Positions 12,721 through 25,100 of a stretch of DNA of 64,000 bases are shown in pieces. This DNA is from Sipunculus nudus. Lineage: Eukaryota > Annelida > Sipuncula > Golfingiida > Sipunculidae. The notes below the pieces were generated by a model. It had not been told where the DNA came from. It did not search any database and saw only the letters and a program-made list of their open reading frames with translations. Position 1 is the first letter of the stretch, and every line of letters starts with the position of its first letter. Where the stretch lies: the NCBI GenBank assembly GCA_026874595.1, contig CM049314.1:53305812-53369811 (forward strand), read 5' to 3'. Both the position numbers and the translations under genes were made by a program.

Positions 12721-13382
12721 CGCACCTGCGTTAATAATATGTGCACTTTTGTTCACGTCTACATTTCACCACGCAGGGTGTCTCAGAAATCGCTCTCATT
12801 AAAGGTCAACACATGCATTTCAATAAATTCACAGACAAAGCGACAGGAAATAGGAACAGGTTCGCAACTAGCCCATAAGAATGAACTCCTCAATTGCTTT
12901 TTTTCAGTGACTGACGCATTGTGGAGTCCATAGATTGCACATGCAGTTAACTGTGATTATAACACTCCATAAACAACTGTGAGATTTAACATATATCCAT
13001 TGATTAATGTTCAGTACATCTATGTGTATTGTATATTTGACCACTAGGAAACATTACTGTTCTGTTCTCAGCCCTATTATGCACCAAGGAAGTTAAAATA
13101 TGAACATAATAGTACACAGGCCTAAAGCCTTGTACAGGACTGCCACCAACTGCAAGCTCTTAATGCTTCAATTCTCTCTGTACAAATACTATCAGTTGTT
13201 GATCTACATGCTAGCTACAGGTGCTTCATGCTTTCCAGAATGTTTTTTTTTGTTACAGGCCTTTCAACATACAACATTATGTGAACATTGGTCTGCTAAA
13301 ACCATCTTAAATATTTTTATTTAATTTTCTTTCTAAGAGTAACAGGTCGTATCGTACTATAACCCCAGTTAGCCCTTTGGTG

Positions 13383-13435
13383 GGCCGGCGACGCAACAGC
13401 TACCTGAAACCTGTTGCGTCGACGTCGGCGGCTAG
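13383..13435. repeat. Inverted repeat GACGCAACAG/CTGTTGCGTC
   Basis: A perfect 10-bp stem around an 11-nt loop (ctacctgaaac), followed by gacgtcg. It lies in the GC-richer right part of the TIR transposon. The open frame across it (13377-13580) is not recognised as protein. Confidence 0.6.
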
Positions 13436-14391
13436 TTCGCAACGGGCCCGTTTTGCGTCGCATGCTCGTGCCACAGTTGAAAGTTACATTTTATTAGCAC
13501 ATGCACAGTTTACAGAAAGCCGCTCAATGAGTAAAAGCTACAACAGATTGAGATTTAACCGCTCAGGATTATTTGGGTAATGGAATGAATGAATGACGAA
13601 TGAAGTTCGATCAGAATTTAAAGACAGGAAATCTTTGATTAGCAGAATGAATTTCTTTTCCCAGAATATACAAAAATCGTACTAATACGATTTTCTCCTG
13701 CCAAACATCTTAAAAATCGGACTAAGTACGATTAAATCGGACTAGTTGGCAGGTCTGTATTACCGGCACATTAATTGCACAATTTGTGGTGTATGTGATA
13801 TCTGGTTTTGTTAAATAAGTCAATTAATATGTATTAAAAACAAGTGACCCATGGGTCATGACGCTCAGCTGCCAAGCATGACCTGCGACATCATGGGCTG
13901 CAATTCACAACTTCTAGTAAAATTGTTGCAGAACCTATATGCCAATTTTGTTTAAACTTTCTACATTGCCATAAATTCTTATCATATATGTCTGGTTAAA
14001 ACATAGTGAATGATGGTCTGAGGCAAAATGTATGGTTGTTGAGCTATCAGGAACTAATCCCACAGCTTGCTCGATACCTGTCAGTCTCATATAGCAAAAG
14101 ATCAAGGAAATCCATGCAAGAATTATTGTGAAACGGGTGTTTCCATATTAATTTTTATTCAATACAAGCCACTGTACTGAGCTTTCATAAATGATGGTCA
14201 TATTTATCAAGAAATCTTTGACCCAATGCAAGATTACATTAATATAGATCCCACTGCATTCACTTTAATAGTTCTTGAGATAACATGTTCTAGAGGAATT
14301 TAAAGATGGCGTCCTGGTGGCCATATTGGATTTCTGACAGGTCGGAAATTGAACAACAAACATCCTCTAAAAGGGACCAAACATCATAAAA

Positions 14392-16429
14392 CTAGATGTG
14401 TCGGAACGACACGAATGCCCCCGCCTGGGGCAAATTAGAAACATTTGTAAAATTTTGAAAAATTTTTTAAGTTCAGGTGTCGTCGTATGGTCAAAAGTAG
14501 GTCAACAAGGGCAAAATGCAAAATCATGCCAGTATATGCAGGCATTGTGAAAAAAGTCCATACATGTGCATTTTCCATAAAAATTTCTGTCTTTCATGAA
14601 ATTTTTTTATGTTTAGGAGCCGTAAAACAATCAAAAGTAGGTCAACCAGGACGAAACGCGAACTCGATCTGTAACTGTCATTATCTGCCCACACATAAAA
14701 AATCAGGGTGGTATCTGCAGGCATTGAAGAAAAAAAGTCAGTACATATGCATTTGTTATGAAAATTTCTATTTTTCATGAACTTTCTATGTTCAGGAGCA
14801 GTCAAATGGTCAAAAGTAGGTCAATTGGGACAAAACAAGAACTCGATCTGTAACTGGTCCTTATCTGCCTACACACCAAAAATCAGGCCCGTATCTGCAG
14901 GCACTGCGAAAAAAAGTCAATACATGTGCACTTTTTTATGAAATTTTCTATGTTAGAGCACCGTTAAATGGTCAAAAGTAGGTCAACGGGAACAAAACGT
15001 GAACTCGATCTGTAACTGGTCATTATCTGCCCACATACCCAAAATCATGCCAATATCTGCAGGTATTGCGAAGAAAAGTCTGTACAAGTGTATTTGTCAT
15101 GAAAATTTATATTTAAAATGAAATTTTCTATGTTCAGGAGCCGTAAAACAATCAAAAGTAGGTCAACTGGGACGAAACGCGAACTCGATCTGTAACTGGT
15201 CAATATCTGCCCACACACCAAAAATCAGGCCAACATCTGCAGGCATTGCGAAAAAAAGTCTGTACATGTGTATTAGTCATGAAATTTCATATTTTTCATG
15301 AAATTTTCTATGTTCAGGAGCCGTAAAACGGTCAAAAGTAGGTCAATCGGGACGAAACGCGAACTCGATCTGTAACTGGTCAATATCTGCCCACACACCA
15401 AAAATCAGGCCAATATCTGCAGGCATTGCGAAAAAAAGTCCGTACATGTGTATCTGTCATGAATATTTCTATTTTTCATGAAATTTTCTAAGTTAAGGAG
15501 GCGTAAAACGTTCAAAAGTAGGTCAACCGGGACGAAACGCGAACTCGATCTGTAACTGGTCATTATCTGCCCACACACAAAAAATCAGGCCAATATCTGC
15601 AGGCATTGCGAAAAAAAGTCCGTACATGTGTACATTTGTCATGAAAATTTCTATTTTTCATGAAATTTTCTAAGTTTAGGAGCCGTAAAACAGTCAAAAG
15701 TAGGTCAACTGGGACAAAACGCGAACTCGATCTGTAACTGGTCATTATCTGCCTACACACCAAAAATCAGGCCAATATCTGCAGGCATTGCGAAAAAAAG
15801 TCCGTACATGTGTATTTGTCATGAAATTTCATATTTTTCATGAAATTTTCTATGTTCAGGAGCCGTAAAACGGTCAAAAGTAGGTCAACCGGGACGAAAC
15901 GCAAACTCGATCTGTAACTGGTCTATATTTGCCCACACACCAAAAATCAGGCCAATATCTGCAGGCATTGCGAAAAAAAAGTCCGTACATGTGTATCTGT
16001 CATGAATATTTCTATTTTTCATGAAATTTTCTAAGTTAAGGAGGCGTAAAACGTTCAAAAGTAGGTCAACCGGGACGAAACGCAAACTCGATCTGTAACT
16101 GGTCATTATCTGACCACCCACAAAAAATCAGGCCAATATCTGCAGGCATTGCGAAAAAAAGTCCGTACATGTGTATTTGTCATGAAATTTCTATTTTTCA
16201 TGAAATTTTCTAAGTTTAGGAGCCGTAAAACGGTCAAAAATAGGTCAACCGGGACGAAACGCGAACTCGATCTGTAACTGGTCTATATCTGCCCACACAT
16301 CAAAAATCAGGCCAATATCTGCAGGCATTGCGAAAGAAAGTCCGTACAACTGTTTGATTTCGGAATGACGGAATGACGGACATGGGTAAAACTATATGCC
16401 CCGGCCACTTTGTGGCGGGGGCATAAAAA
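14392..16429 (-). mobile_element. Helitron-like element A with ~180-bp internal tandem repeats
   Basis: Read on the minus strand, the element ends with the hairpin GTGTCG-TTC-CGACAC, then AT and the terminus CTAG, followed by T: the CTRR-type 3' end of Helitrons and Helentrons. The other end carries a second GC hairpin (gcccc..ggccac-ttt-gtggc..ggggc, 16399-16422). The inside is about eleven tandem units of 180-181 bp, each with gtaggtcaac..gacgaaacgcgaactcgatc and gccaatatctgcaggcattgcg. A three-unit block seems duplicated (tgaatatttc near 15460 and 16000, 540 bp apart). It has no coding capacity. The architecture resembles the bivalve pearl family or other non-autonomous Helentrons. Confidence 0.75.
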
Positions 16430-16841
16430 TCACAGAAACTGTCCTGGCAAAAGGATTTCTAAAATGGCTACCTGGCAGACATAATGGTTTTCTGACAAGT
16501 CACACATCCTCCAATAAGACTCTAAACTTGTAGCAATTGCTTCAAAGAATGTAACAGTTATGAATGTCCAAAACAATTCAAAAGGCATGATCAGGTTGGA
16601 CAGCTCTCATATCAGATTTATGAACATGCAAATGTAAAAAGTGCAAGTCCAATTTGTTTTAATTATCAGCTTGCTGTTCAATGGGGTCAGCAGGGTAGGT
16701 AAACTGCAAAACCTAAAAGAAAAGAAATGCAGAAAGCATCACTAAGAGTCTTGTAATCAAATAAAGCCATCCTAAATCCAGGTACAGACCCATATATTAT
16801 CAGAACAAACACTTGCTGGTATAGCAGATGAATTGTATAAT

Positions 16842-18252
16842 AATATTCAGATATCTAGAAAACTAAGTTTATTGCTATGATTCCATGATATAAACTGCAA
16901 AATGTTCCCATCATTTTATAAATCAGTAGCTAAACTTAACACTTAACTCTCATAGTCTTAATGCCTGGCCAAAGCATTCCGGCAACAGTGTTTTTGTTAT
17001 GCACTAATGATATATCCGTATCACTCCATGAACTGATACAAAAGGGAGTCATATATCACAAGTGTCACTGACAATTATGGGCACATAGTGAGATGTACCA
17101 GTTGTGAGTGCCATATGGTTATATATACAAGAAAACAAGAAAAATAGAGATGGTCTACAAAATAAGTTATTGTGAACATCCCTGACCTATGACCTTGGCC
17201 TTTTGCCCACATTGAAACTGGATTCTTTCTAAATGATGGGTAACTACTAACCACTTACATCTGGCCTGGTGTAATTAATTGGCAACCAATGAGTGAATAA
17301 CTTAGACCTGCAACCTTTAACCTCCTGACCAGATGACCTCAAAATCAATAAGTTATTTCTTCATGCAAAAATACCCATAAATATGAAGTTTGAATCAAAT
17401 TCAGTGATGCATAGATGTGGCATATGTGAAAGACTGAAGGTTTGGGTTGAACAGTTACACTTGAAATATGTTCACAAGCATTAAGAACAATATTGTGACC
17501 TTGACCTTTGGAACTCAACATCAATAGGCTTCTTCTCCTATTGGTAGGTAAGCCATATATGACAGATGGAAAGTATAGATTGAAAAGTTTGCTGAAAATG
17601 ACTCCACGCAAGAAGAGGGTGCTGTGAACTTGACCTTTGACCTCAAAATCAACAGGTCTTTTCCCCTGTTGGCAGAGAAGCGATATCAGTGCTGAAAGGT
17701 TTGGAATGAAAGGTCTAGCTTGAAATGTGTCCACAACCTTTTCAAAGAAGTGGATCCTGTGACCCTGACCTTTGACCTTGTGACCTCAACATCTATAGGA
17801 TTCTTCTCCCACTTAGTAGGTGAGCTATATGTGAAAGATCAAAGAATTGGGGTGAAACGTTTGGCTTAAAATGCATCCACAGGCTTTTCAAAGAAGTTGG
17901 TTCTGTGACCTTGACCTTTGACCTTGTGACCTCAAAATAATTATGGTTCTTCCCCTGTTGGTAGGTGAGCTGTATGTGCAAGATGGAAGGTTTGGGATGA
18001 AAATTTTGGCTAAAAGAATTATTTCTGGGGGGTGCAAACACACCCCATAACTTCGAGAATATAGGTCGCAGTGACCTAATTTCAGGGTTGCAAGGAGATC
18101 TTTTTAGAACCTCTAAGACTGCATAGGGTTCATGGCCCTATGGTTACGATTTGTGCCCTGCTAACGGCCGGACGGCCGTACGGACAGACGGAAGGACGCC
18201 GGACAAAGACCCATCGCTATAGCCCAGCATGACTGAAAGTCAGCTGAGCTAA
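16842..18252 (+). repeat. 1.4-kb GGTCA-rich repeat, copy 1
   Basis: Matches 60530-61927 in inverse orientation over its whole length. It contains several sub-units built on tgaccttgacctttgacctt, separated by ..aggtgagctatatgtg..aaagtttggct..aatg.atccac. The end is a GC-rich stretch of ggacgg repeats followed by the AGTCAGCTGAGCT hairpin. Minus-strand open frames here (17345-17734, 17793-18041) reappear in the other copy. I recognise no protein, so they are probably not genes. Confidence 0.85.
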
Positions 18253-18269
18253 AAATTATTTAGAATAAA

Positions 18270-19390
18270 CAAGGGATCCATGGGTCACGGCGCTCAGCTG
18301 TTATATATGATAAAAAATATGATTTGGGAAAGCGGCACATGTTTGTTTTGTGTGGTAATAAATATAAGCTTTATTATGAGTTGTTGGTGTTTAGCTTATG
18401 TATGATTTTGATAGTATCATTGGAGACAGGGAAGAGGATTGATTTCATTTATTTTATTAACAAATGGAGTGCTATTGTCACACAGATTTTGACTTGGCCA
18501 TATAACTTATAAGCAGCACATATTATAAAAGAGTTTATTTATTAAAATTTAATAACAAATATTATGCCAATATAATTTGTAATAAAAAAAAATAAGAAGA
18601 AAATCATATGATTTTTTAAAATAAAATATAACTGAAATGATTATTGAAATAATATTATAGAATATATTCATGAATGCATTCATGAATACATTTTGAAAGT
18701 ATCTGCACTGGTATTCAAATACTTTCATTTTTACCTGAATTCCCATTCTTATGCAATAAAATTTTTTAATGCAGTACATAATCATATTCATATTCAAATA
18801 CATTTGCAAAGCATTCGCACCATGTCTAGTATTTATTCAGTTTTAGCCAAACAAAGATGTTGAGAAACCAGAATATACAAAATTCACAAATTTAAATAAT
18901 GATCATAAGTACCTGGTTTTATGGCTTTTATTTATATTAAAAAATTGTAATATATTCACTTTGGACTACTTTCACATCAATCTACACACTAGACACAGTA
19001 GGAATCTAGATTAATATTATCAACTGCATCTTTGTCTATCATTAATTTCCTTCATATGATCCCTAATGATTAGTAATGAATAAAATGATTTATTTTTTTA
19101 TCATTAAAATTTCACTGAAAAATACCATAGGTGACTGCATGGTGTTATTTGGAATAACATTGACATTCTATCCATCCATACAAGATTCTTACATCATCAG
19201 TAACTGCAAGTTAATTTTCTGTTACTCATCAATTAACAAATTCCTTTTCTATTAATTTTTCTTTAATTTGTTATAAAAAACCAATACAAAATTATTAATT
19301 TATTGTTTATTGTTATGTTGTTTTTCAAAACTACTAGATGAGTTGGGCTGGACACCTGGATCAACTGTGGCTGGGCATTAGCTGCCTGGC
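18270..19390. other. AT-rich repeat-derived DNA, no gene
   Basis: Opens with another family head (acaagggatccatgggtcacggcgctcagctg, ~18272-18302), directly behind the previous element's tail. The rest is AT-rich with no recognised feature. Confidence 0.4.
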
Positions 19391-19394
19391 TGCC

Positions 19395-20415
19395 CCAGTG
19401 TATGTTTTGCTCAAGCATACTGACATCATTTCTGGCATGTGCATAGCGATTGTATCGAAAAATATGTATATTATAAATGATCAAAGTCAGATCAGTGGTT
19501 TTGATATTAGGCAGTCTTACAGTGTAACAATGGGTTTTTAATGGAAAAATGAAGTTTTTCATTAATATTTTGAAGGAATTAAGTCCTAGTGATAAAATTC
19601 TTGGCATGGTAGGGGATTTTGGAGACATCTAACTGTATGCTAAATTTAAGGAACTAAGAGCTGAAGCTGGGGAGCTGAGCTCTAGCAAACTGCATAACAC
19701 TAGCTTGATGTAAACTTGATGTGACATGGTGCTTGAAAACTTGAATAAAATCTAGTTTTTGATCAACTGGTTTCAAATTTTTGGTGTTAACAGACAAAAT
19801 GCTAACAAAAACATGCTGTGAAAATTAAATCCACAGTACTTACAGGAAAAAAACGTGCCATGGTCAAAATTTAAGGTACCAATTTTATATATTTGCCAAT
19901 ATTTAAAAAAAAATTAACAGATTTTGATCTAATTTTGGTATACAATTAAATTTTGATCAATTAAAGTTGTATTACTGAAAAAAATTCCCTACCTTTAACA
20001 CTTTTGGTCTTAAGTGACCAAATATCTTTCCTGATTTTTTTACAAAGTCCATTATGTTTGGGCCAATAAACTTTTTAAATTAAATAATACTGACTTAATT
20101 TCTGGCATGTATATAGGAACTATATACAAGAATATTTAAGGTAAATATGAAGAAAACCAGATGAGTGGTTTTGATATTAGGCAGTCCTGAAGTGTGAAAA
20201 CAGATTTCTAATAAAAAATTGAGGTTTTTCCTTAATATCTCGAAGGAATGAAGTCCTATTGACCCAATTTTCGGAATGGTAGGAGATTTTTGGGGCATCT
20301 AACGGTATGGCAAATTTCAGATTCGTAGGTCGAATGGTGTCAAAATGTGCCAGTCTTACGGACGGACAGACGGACCACGACTATAGTTCAGATGACTTAT
20401 AATCAGCTGAGCTAA
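19395..20415 (+). repeat. Two copies of hairpin-ended repeat family F2
   Basis: Copy one (~19395-19690) and copy two (~19975-20415) share tttctggcatgt.ata..aa.tatatac, gagtggttttgatattaggcagtc and gaaggaat.aagtcct. Copy two ends with acggacagacggacc and a hairpin-like cagatgact..aatcagctgagct. Other members: 33.77-35.41 kb, 41.27-41.64 kb, ~43.85-44.0 kb (part), and 61.93-62.4 kb inverted. The pre-insertion sequence at 20025-20050 reveals the Helitron insertion at 33.84 kb. Confidence 0.8.
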
Positions 20416-21440
20416 TGAAGAATAAAAACTATTTTAATTTAATGTTAATTATAATTTAATAAATGGATTGGACTGGTCCACCTACTAGACCGTAACGCCT
20501 ACAGCTGGACCAGACCAGGACCTGATTGCGTATATGAAAGACCATGGGTTGGTGCATTGTGGTCTGCACCTCTACTGACAAAGAGGGGAGGAGCTGTGTG
20601 GGCTCTTTTAACCAGTGTATATCCTTGTGCAGATCCTATGGCAAAAAATAACAATAAGAAACTGTAGAGTTTTTTTTTTATTGAAAGACCTGACAATGTT
20701 ATAATGACATAATGAGCGATTCACGGCGATGTATGACATCAGTGAAGATTCGTAAAATATCTTAACAGAAAACATGACAGCACCCCAGCGACCCCTCGTT
20801 TGATTTCTTATCTTGTAGAAAGAAGGCCTACATGCGGATAATTTTTAACAAGGAATGATTGCACTCTTTTTCTGTTTGCTTATTTAGCATTACACAGTTT
20901 TGAGTTATGACTATAAAACTGTTAAAAAATAAGTTAGGGTCAGGTTTTTCAGCAATAAAACCCTAGTCAGATTATCATTAAACTAGACCTTTCTGGCGTT
21001 GGAGATTACATAGACTAAGCAATACCCCCTCTACAAATAGGATCCCTTGTTCCGAAGCATATATTTACACTTTACAAGGCCAAAGCCACTTTCATCAAGT
21101 CTGACAACTTGATGGAAACAATTTGTGTATCAAATTTAAAGTAAAAAAATATGCTGCACTTAAAAAATTAATGATTTCTCAAAATTTCTGTATTTCCACA
21201 GATTGACATTAAAAACAAAGGTCAAAAGTCTTCCAACAAATCTGAGATCTTGGCGGAAACAATTCTTGTCTCAAATTTGAGGAAAAATAAGCAGCACTTA
21301 AAAAGTTATGTGGTTCACAAAAATTATAGATATTCTTAAAATTTGAGCTTGAAGACCAAGCTGAAGGTCTGTGATCTTGGTGGAAACAATGTGTGTGTCA
21401 ACTCTGAAGAAAGAAAGATGCAGTTCTTCAAAGTTACAGG
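20416..21440. other. Repeat remnants downstream of eIF4E2
   Basis: Bases 20470-20580 contain ggaccagaccaggacc and a possible hAT-type end gcacctctactg (20568-20579). Bases 21000-21440 hold diverged copies of a unit with cttggtggaaacaatttgtgt. No gene is recognised. Confidence 0.4.
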
Positions 21441-21455
21441 GTTCATAACAATCCT

Positions 21456-22151
21456 ATTTATTACCATGTTTTGACCTTAAAGGTCTAAGTCAAAGGTTTT
21501 CAAACAATACTAACATCTTTAATTTTCATTTTCAGAAAAATACAACTATCTGGTTGAGAAAAATGTTTCGTTTGTTTTTCACCAAATATGAAAATACTGA
21601 AGGTCAAGCTATTCTCATTGATAGATATGTGTGTACATGTTTACAACTTGCTAATAAAGATCACTCAACATAGGTGTTTACACTCTGTTGCATTTCATGT
21701 TCAGTTACATATTTTAGATTAAACTGATATACATGAAGATGTCCCAGTTGCAGACTTTAAAAATGGCTGTGATGAAGATCATTAGAGAGGGAATAACACT
21801 GACCTGTACTGTTGTTTTTTACAAATGAGGTCAGTGACCTATCTAGGCATTTCTAGATAAATCTAGATAACATCTAGATAAATACCGACCCCTATTACCC
21901 AGAGAGTCAAGTTCAGTACATGATAGGACTTTCATGTTGCAGTTAAGTTTAATTCCAGAAAACATAAGATGCTTCTACCACTAAATAATCTTGAGTCATG
22001 TGATATTAAAAGACTTGTCAAATTTCTGGGGAAAACTGTTCTGTGAGTCACGTTGTACCAGTTCTGTCATGACTGACCATAAACAATGGTAATGTTAATG
22101 AAACAAATGCCAAGATGCTGTGATGATGATGATTAGTCTGATGTCATCCAC
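21456..22151 (-). other. Probable 3' UTR of eIF4E2
   Basis: Lies directly downstream (minus strand) of the eIF4E2 stop codon. Candidate polyadenylation signals on the minus strand are ATTAAA at 21948-21953 and AATAAA near 21456-21462, giving a UTR of about 0.2 or 0.7 kb. The true cleavage site cannot be chosen from sequence alone. Confidence 0.45.
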
Positions 22152-22194
22152 TCATCTCATGAAGACATCTGTGTTTCTGTAGCTGGAATTGTCC
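22152..22194 (-). CDS. EIF4E2: eIF4E2 exon 7, C-terminal tail and stop
   Basis: The acceptor ataatattttcag is followed by G completing Lys206, then DNSSYRNTDVFMR and TGA. The phase fits exon 6, and DNSS.RNT is the tail I know from other invertebrate 4EHP proteins. Intron 6 is 3.4 kb and is mostly satellite. Confidence 0.92.
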
Positions 22195-25100
22195 CTGAAA
22201 ATATTATTTATATTCAGTAATTCATTACAAACAAATTTCCATTAAATCATAAAACCAAATAATCTGCTTTATTCACATACCAGTGACTCAGTGACCATGC
22301 AAACTTGATGAAAATCAGCTCAACCAGTTCTCTGATCTGACACTGTGACATAAACATGAACAAATTTCATTGTAGGGTTGTAGCTCCATTTTGATTTAAA
22401 ATTCCTCTAACCAAATCTAGGCTTTACTGAGCTTGATAGTTCTTTTATGCATTTTAATATAAAGATGTCATGGGAACCAAATTGTTGCCGTGGCTCACTC
22501 AAAAGATGCCTGACAAAGGTCACAAAATGTCTCAGCTTGAATTACACAAAAAAAGAGGTTTTACAAGAAAAGTAGCACATGCTTTGGCTATAGTTTAAAT
22601 ACTTTAGGGTTTGGCTGTATTGGAAACTGAGTCTTAATTTGAGTTATAAATTTTTTTACAAAAAAAAAAAAAACATTAACAAGCATACATACACTTGTAC
22701 TGGTGTACTTACTTGATGCTGTCTGTGTGACACTTGTACTGGTGTACTTACTTGATGCTGTTTGTGTGACACTTGTACTGGTGTACTTACTTGATGCTGT
22801 CTATGTGACACTTGTACTGGTGTACTTACTTGCTGCTGTCTGTGTGACACCTGTACTTATGTACTTTTTTTATGCTGTTTGTGTGACACTTTTACTGGTG
22901 TACTTACTTGATGCTGTTTATGTGACACATGAACTGGTGTACTAACTTGATGCTGTCTGTGTGACACATGAACTGGTGTACTTACTTGATGCTGTCTGTG
23001 TGACACTTGTACTGGTGTACTTACTTGATGCTGTTTGTGTGACACTTGTACTGGTGTACTTACTTGATGCTGTTTGTGTGACACTTGTACTGGTGTACTT
23101 AACTGATGCTGCTTGTGTGACACTTGTACTGGTGTACTTACTTGATGCTGTCTGTGTGACACTTGTACTGGTGTACTTACTTGATGCTGTCTGTGTGACA
23201 CTTGTATTGGTGTACTTACTTGATGCTGTCTGTGTGACACTTGTATTGGTGTACTTACTTGATGCTGTCTGTGTGACACTTGTATTGGTGTACTTACTTG
23301 ATGCTGTCTGTGTGACACTTGTATTGGTGTACTTACTTGATGCTGTTTGTGTGACACTTGTACTGGTGTACTTACTTGATGCTGTTTGTGTGACACTTGT
23401 ACTGGTGTACTTACTTGATGCTGTTTGTGTGGCACTTGTACTGGTGTACTTACTTGATGCTGTCTGTGTGACACTTGTACTGGTGTACTTACTTGATGCT
23501 GTCTGTGTGACACTTGTACTGGTGTACTTACTTGATGCTGTTTGTGTGACACTTGTACTGTTGTACTTACTTGATGCTGTTTGTGTGACACTTGTACTGG
23601 TGTACTTAACTGATGCTGCTTGTGTGACACTTGTACTGGTGTACTTACTTGATGCTGTCTGTGTGACACTTGTACTGGTGTACTTACTTGATGCTGTCTG
23701 TGTGACACTTGTATTGGTGTACTTACTTGATGCTGTCTGTGTGACACTTGTATTGGTGTACTTACTTGATGCTGTCTGTGTGACACTTGTATTGGTGTAC
23801 TTACTTGATGCTGTCTGTGTGACACTTGTATTGGTGTACTTACTTGATGCTGTTTGTGTGACACTTGTACTGGTGTACTTACTTGATGCTGTTTGTGTGA
23901 CACTTGTACTGGTGTACTTACTTGATGCTGTTTGTGTGACACTTGTACTGGTGTACTTACTTGATGCTGTTTGTGTGACACTTGTACTGGTGTACTTAAC
24001 TGATGCTGTTTGTGTGACACTTGTACTGGTGTACTTACTTGATGCTGTCTGTGTGACACTTGTACTGGTGTACTTACTTGATGCTGTCTGTGTGACACAT
24101 GAACTGGTGTACTAACTTGATGCTGTCTGTGTGACATTTGTACTTGTGTACTTACTTGATGCTGTCAGTGTGACACTTGTATTGGTGTACTTACTTGATG
24201 CTGTCTGTGTAACACTAGTATTGATGTACTTACTTGATGCTGTTTGTGTGACACTTGTGTTGTTGCATTTACTCGCTGCTGTATGTGTGACACTTGTACT
24301 GGTGTACTTACTTGATGCTGTTTGTGTGACACTTGTATTGGTGTACTTAATTGATGCTGTCTGTGTGACACTTGTGTTGTTGCATTTACTCACTGCTGTA
24401 TGTGTGACACTTGTACTGGTGTACTTTCTCGCTGCTGTTTGTGTGACACTTGTACTGGTGTACTTACTTGATGCTGTTTGTGTGACACTTGTACTGGTGT
24501 ACTTACTTGATGCTGTCTGTGTGACACTTGTACTGGTGTACTTACTTGATGCTGTTTGTGTGACACTTGTACTGGTGTACTTACTTGATGCTGTTTGTGT
24601 GGCACTTGTACTGGTGTACTTACTTGATGCTGTCTGTGTGACACTTGTACTGGTGTACTTACTTGATGCTGTCTGTGTGACACTTGTACTGGTGTACTTA
24701 CTTGATGCTGTTTGTGTGACACTTGTACTGGTGTACTAACTTGATGCTGTTTGTGTGACACTTGTACTGGTGTACTTAACTGATGCTGTTTGTGTGACAC
24801 TTGTACTGGTGTACTTACTTGATGCTGTCTGTGTGACACTTGTACTGGTGTACTTACTTGATGCTGTCTGAGTGACACTTGTATTGGTGTACTTACTTGA
24901 TGCTGTCTGTGTGACACTTGTATTGGTGTACTTACTTGATGCTGTCTGTGTGACACTTGTATTGGTGTACTTACTTGATGCTGTCTGTGTGACACTTGTA
25001 TTGGTGTACTTACTTGATGCTGTCTGTGTGACACTTGTATTGGTGTACTTACTTGATGCTATCTGTGTGACACTTGTATTGGTGTACTTACTTGATGCTG

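Larger units (their letters stand above)
11001..13757. mobile_element. DNA transposon, 13-bp TIRs, 6-bp TSD
   Basis: The left end reads CAGACCTGCCAAC and the right end its exact reverse complement (GTTGGCAGGTCTG, 13745-13757). Both are flanked by the direct repeat TATTAC (10995-11000 and 13758-13763), which I take as the target-site duplication. The inside lacks a long open frame, so this is probably non-autonomous or decayed. A 6-bp duplication is unusual; Dada elements (6-7 bp) are one candidate superfamily, but no transposase is present to decide. The right end has extra short repeats (aaatcggacta) near 13680-13745. Confidence 0.75.
13841..18252 (+). repeat. GGTCA-rich composite repeat interrupted by a Helitron-like element
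   Basis: Starts with the family head acccatgggtcatgacgctcagctg (~13850) and ends in the hairpin agcccagcatgact..agtcagctgagct (~18220-18251). The same head occurs at ~18280, 31080, 35830, 36935 and 44440. The distal 1.4 kb is shared, inverted, with 60530-61927. Joining head and tail into one element is inference; Helitron-like copy A sits between them. Confidence 0.5.

Noticed and set aside
12583-12933. 116-codon open frame in the CRE/CCAAT patch
   Set aside because: Arg/Ser-rich text without recognisable domain, inside a transposon without other coding remains.
14487-16121. Short open frames inside the 180-bp tandem units
   Set aside because: Same repeated sequence read in different frames; the Helitron-like element has no coding capacity here.
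17345-18041. Minus-strand open frames of 129 and 82 codons, also at 60739-61235
   Set aside because: They lie in the GGTCA-rich repeat and are conserved only because the repeat is; no start context, motif or known protein.
22857-24137. 426-codon open frame of 13-residue VSHRQHQVSTPVQ repeats (minus), with antisense frames at 22961-24115 and 24872-25726
   Set aside because: Both strands stay open because the 39-bp monomer is divisible by three and lacks stops in those frames. The real exon 6 frame is different and stops at TAA; no gene signals precede the open frames.
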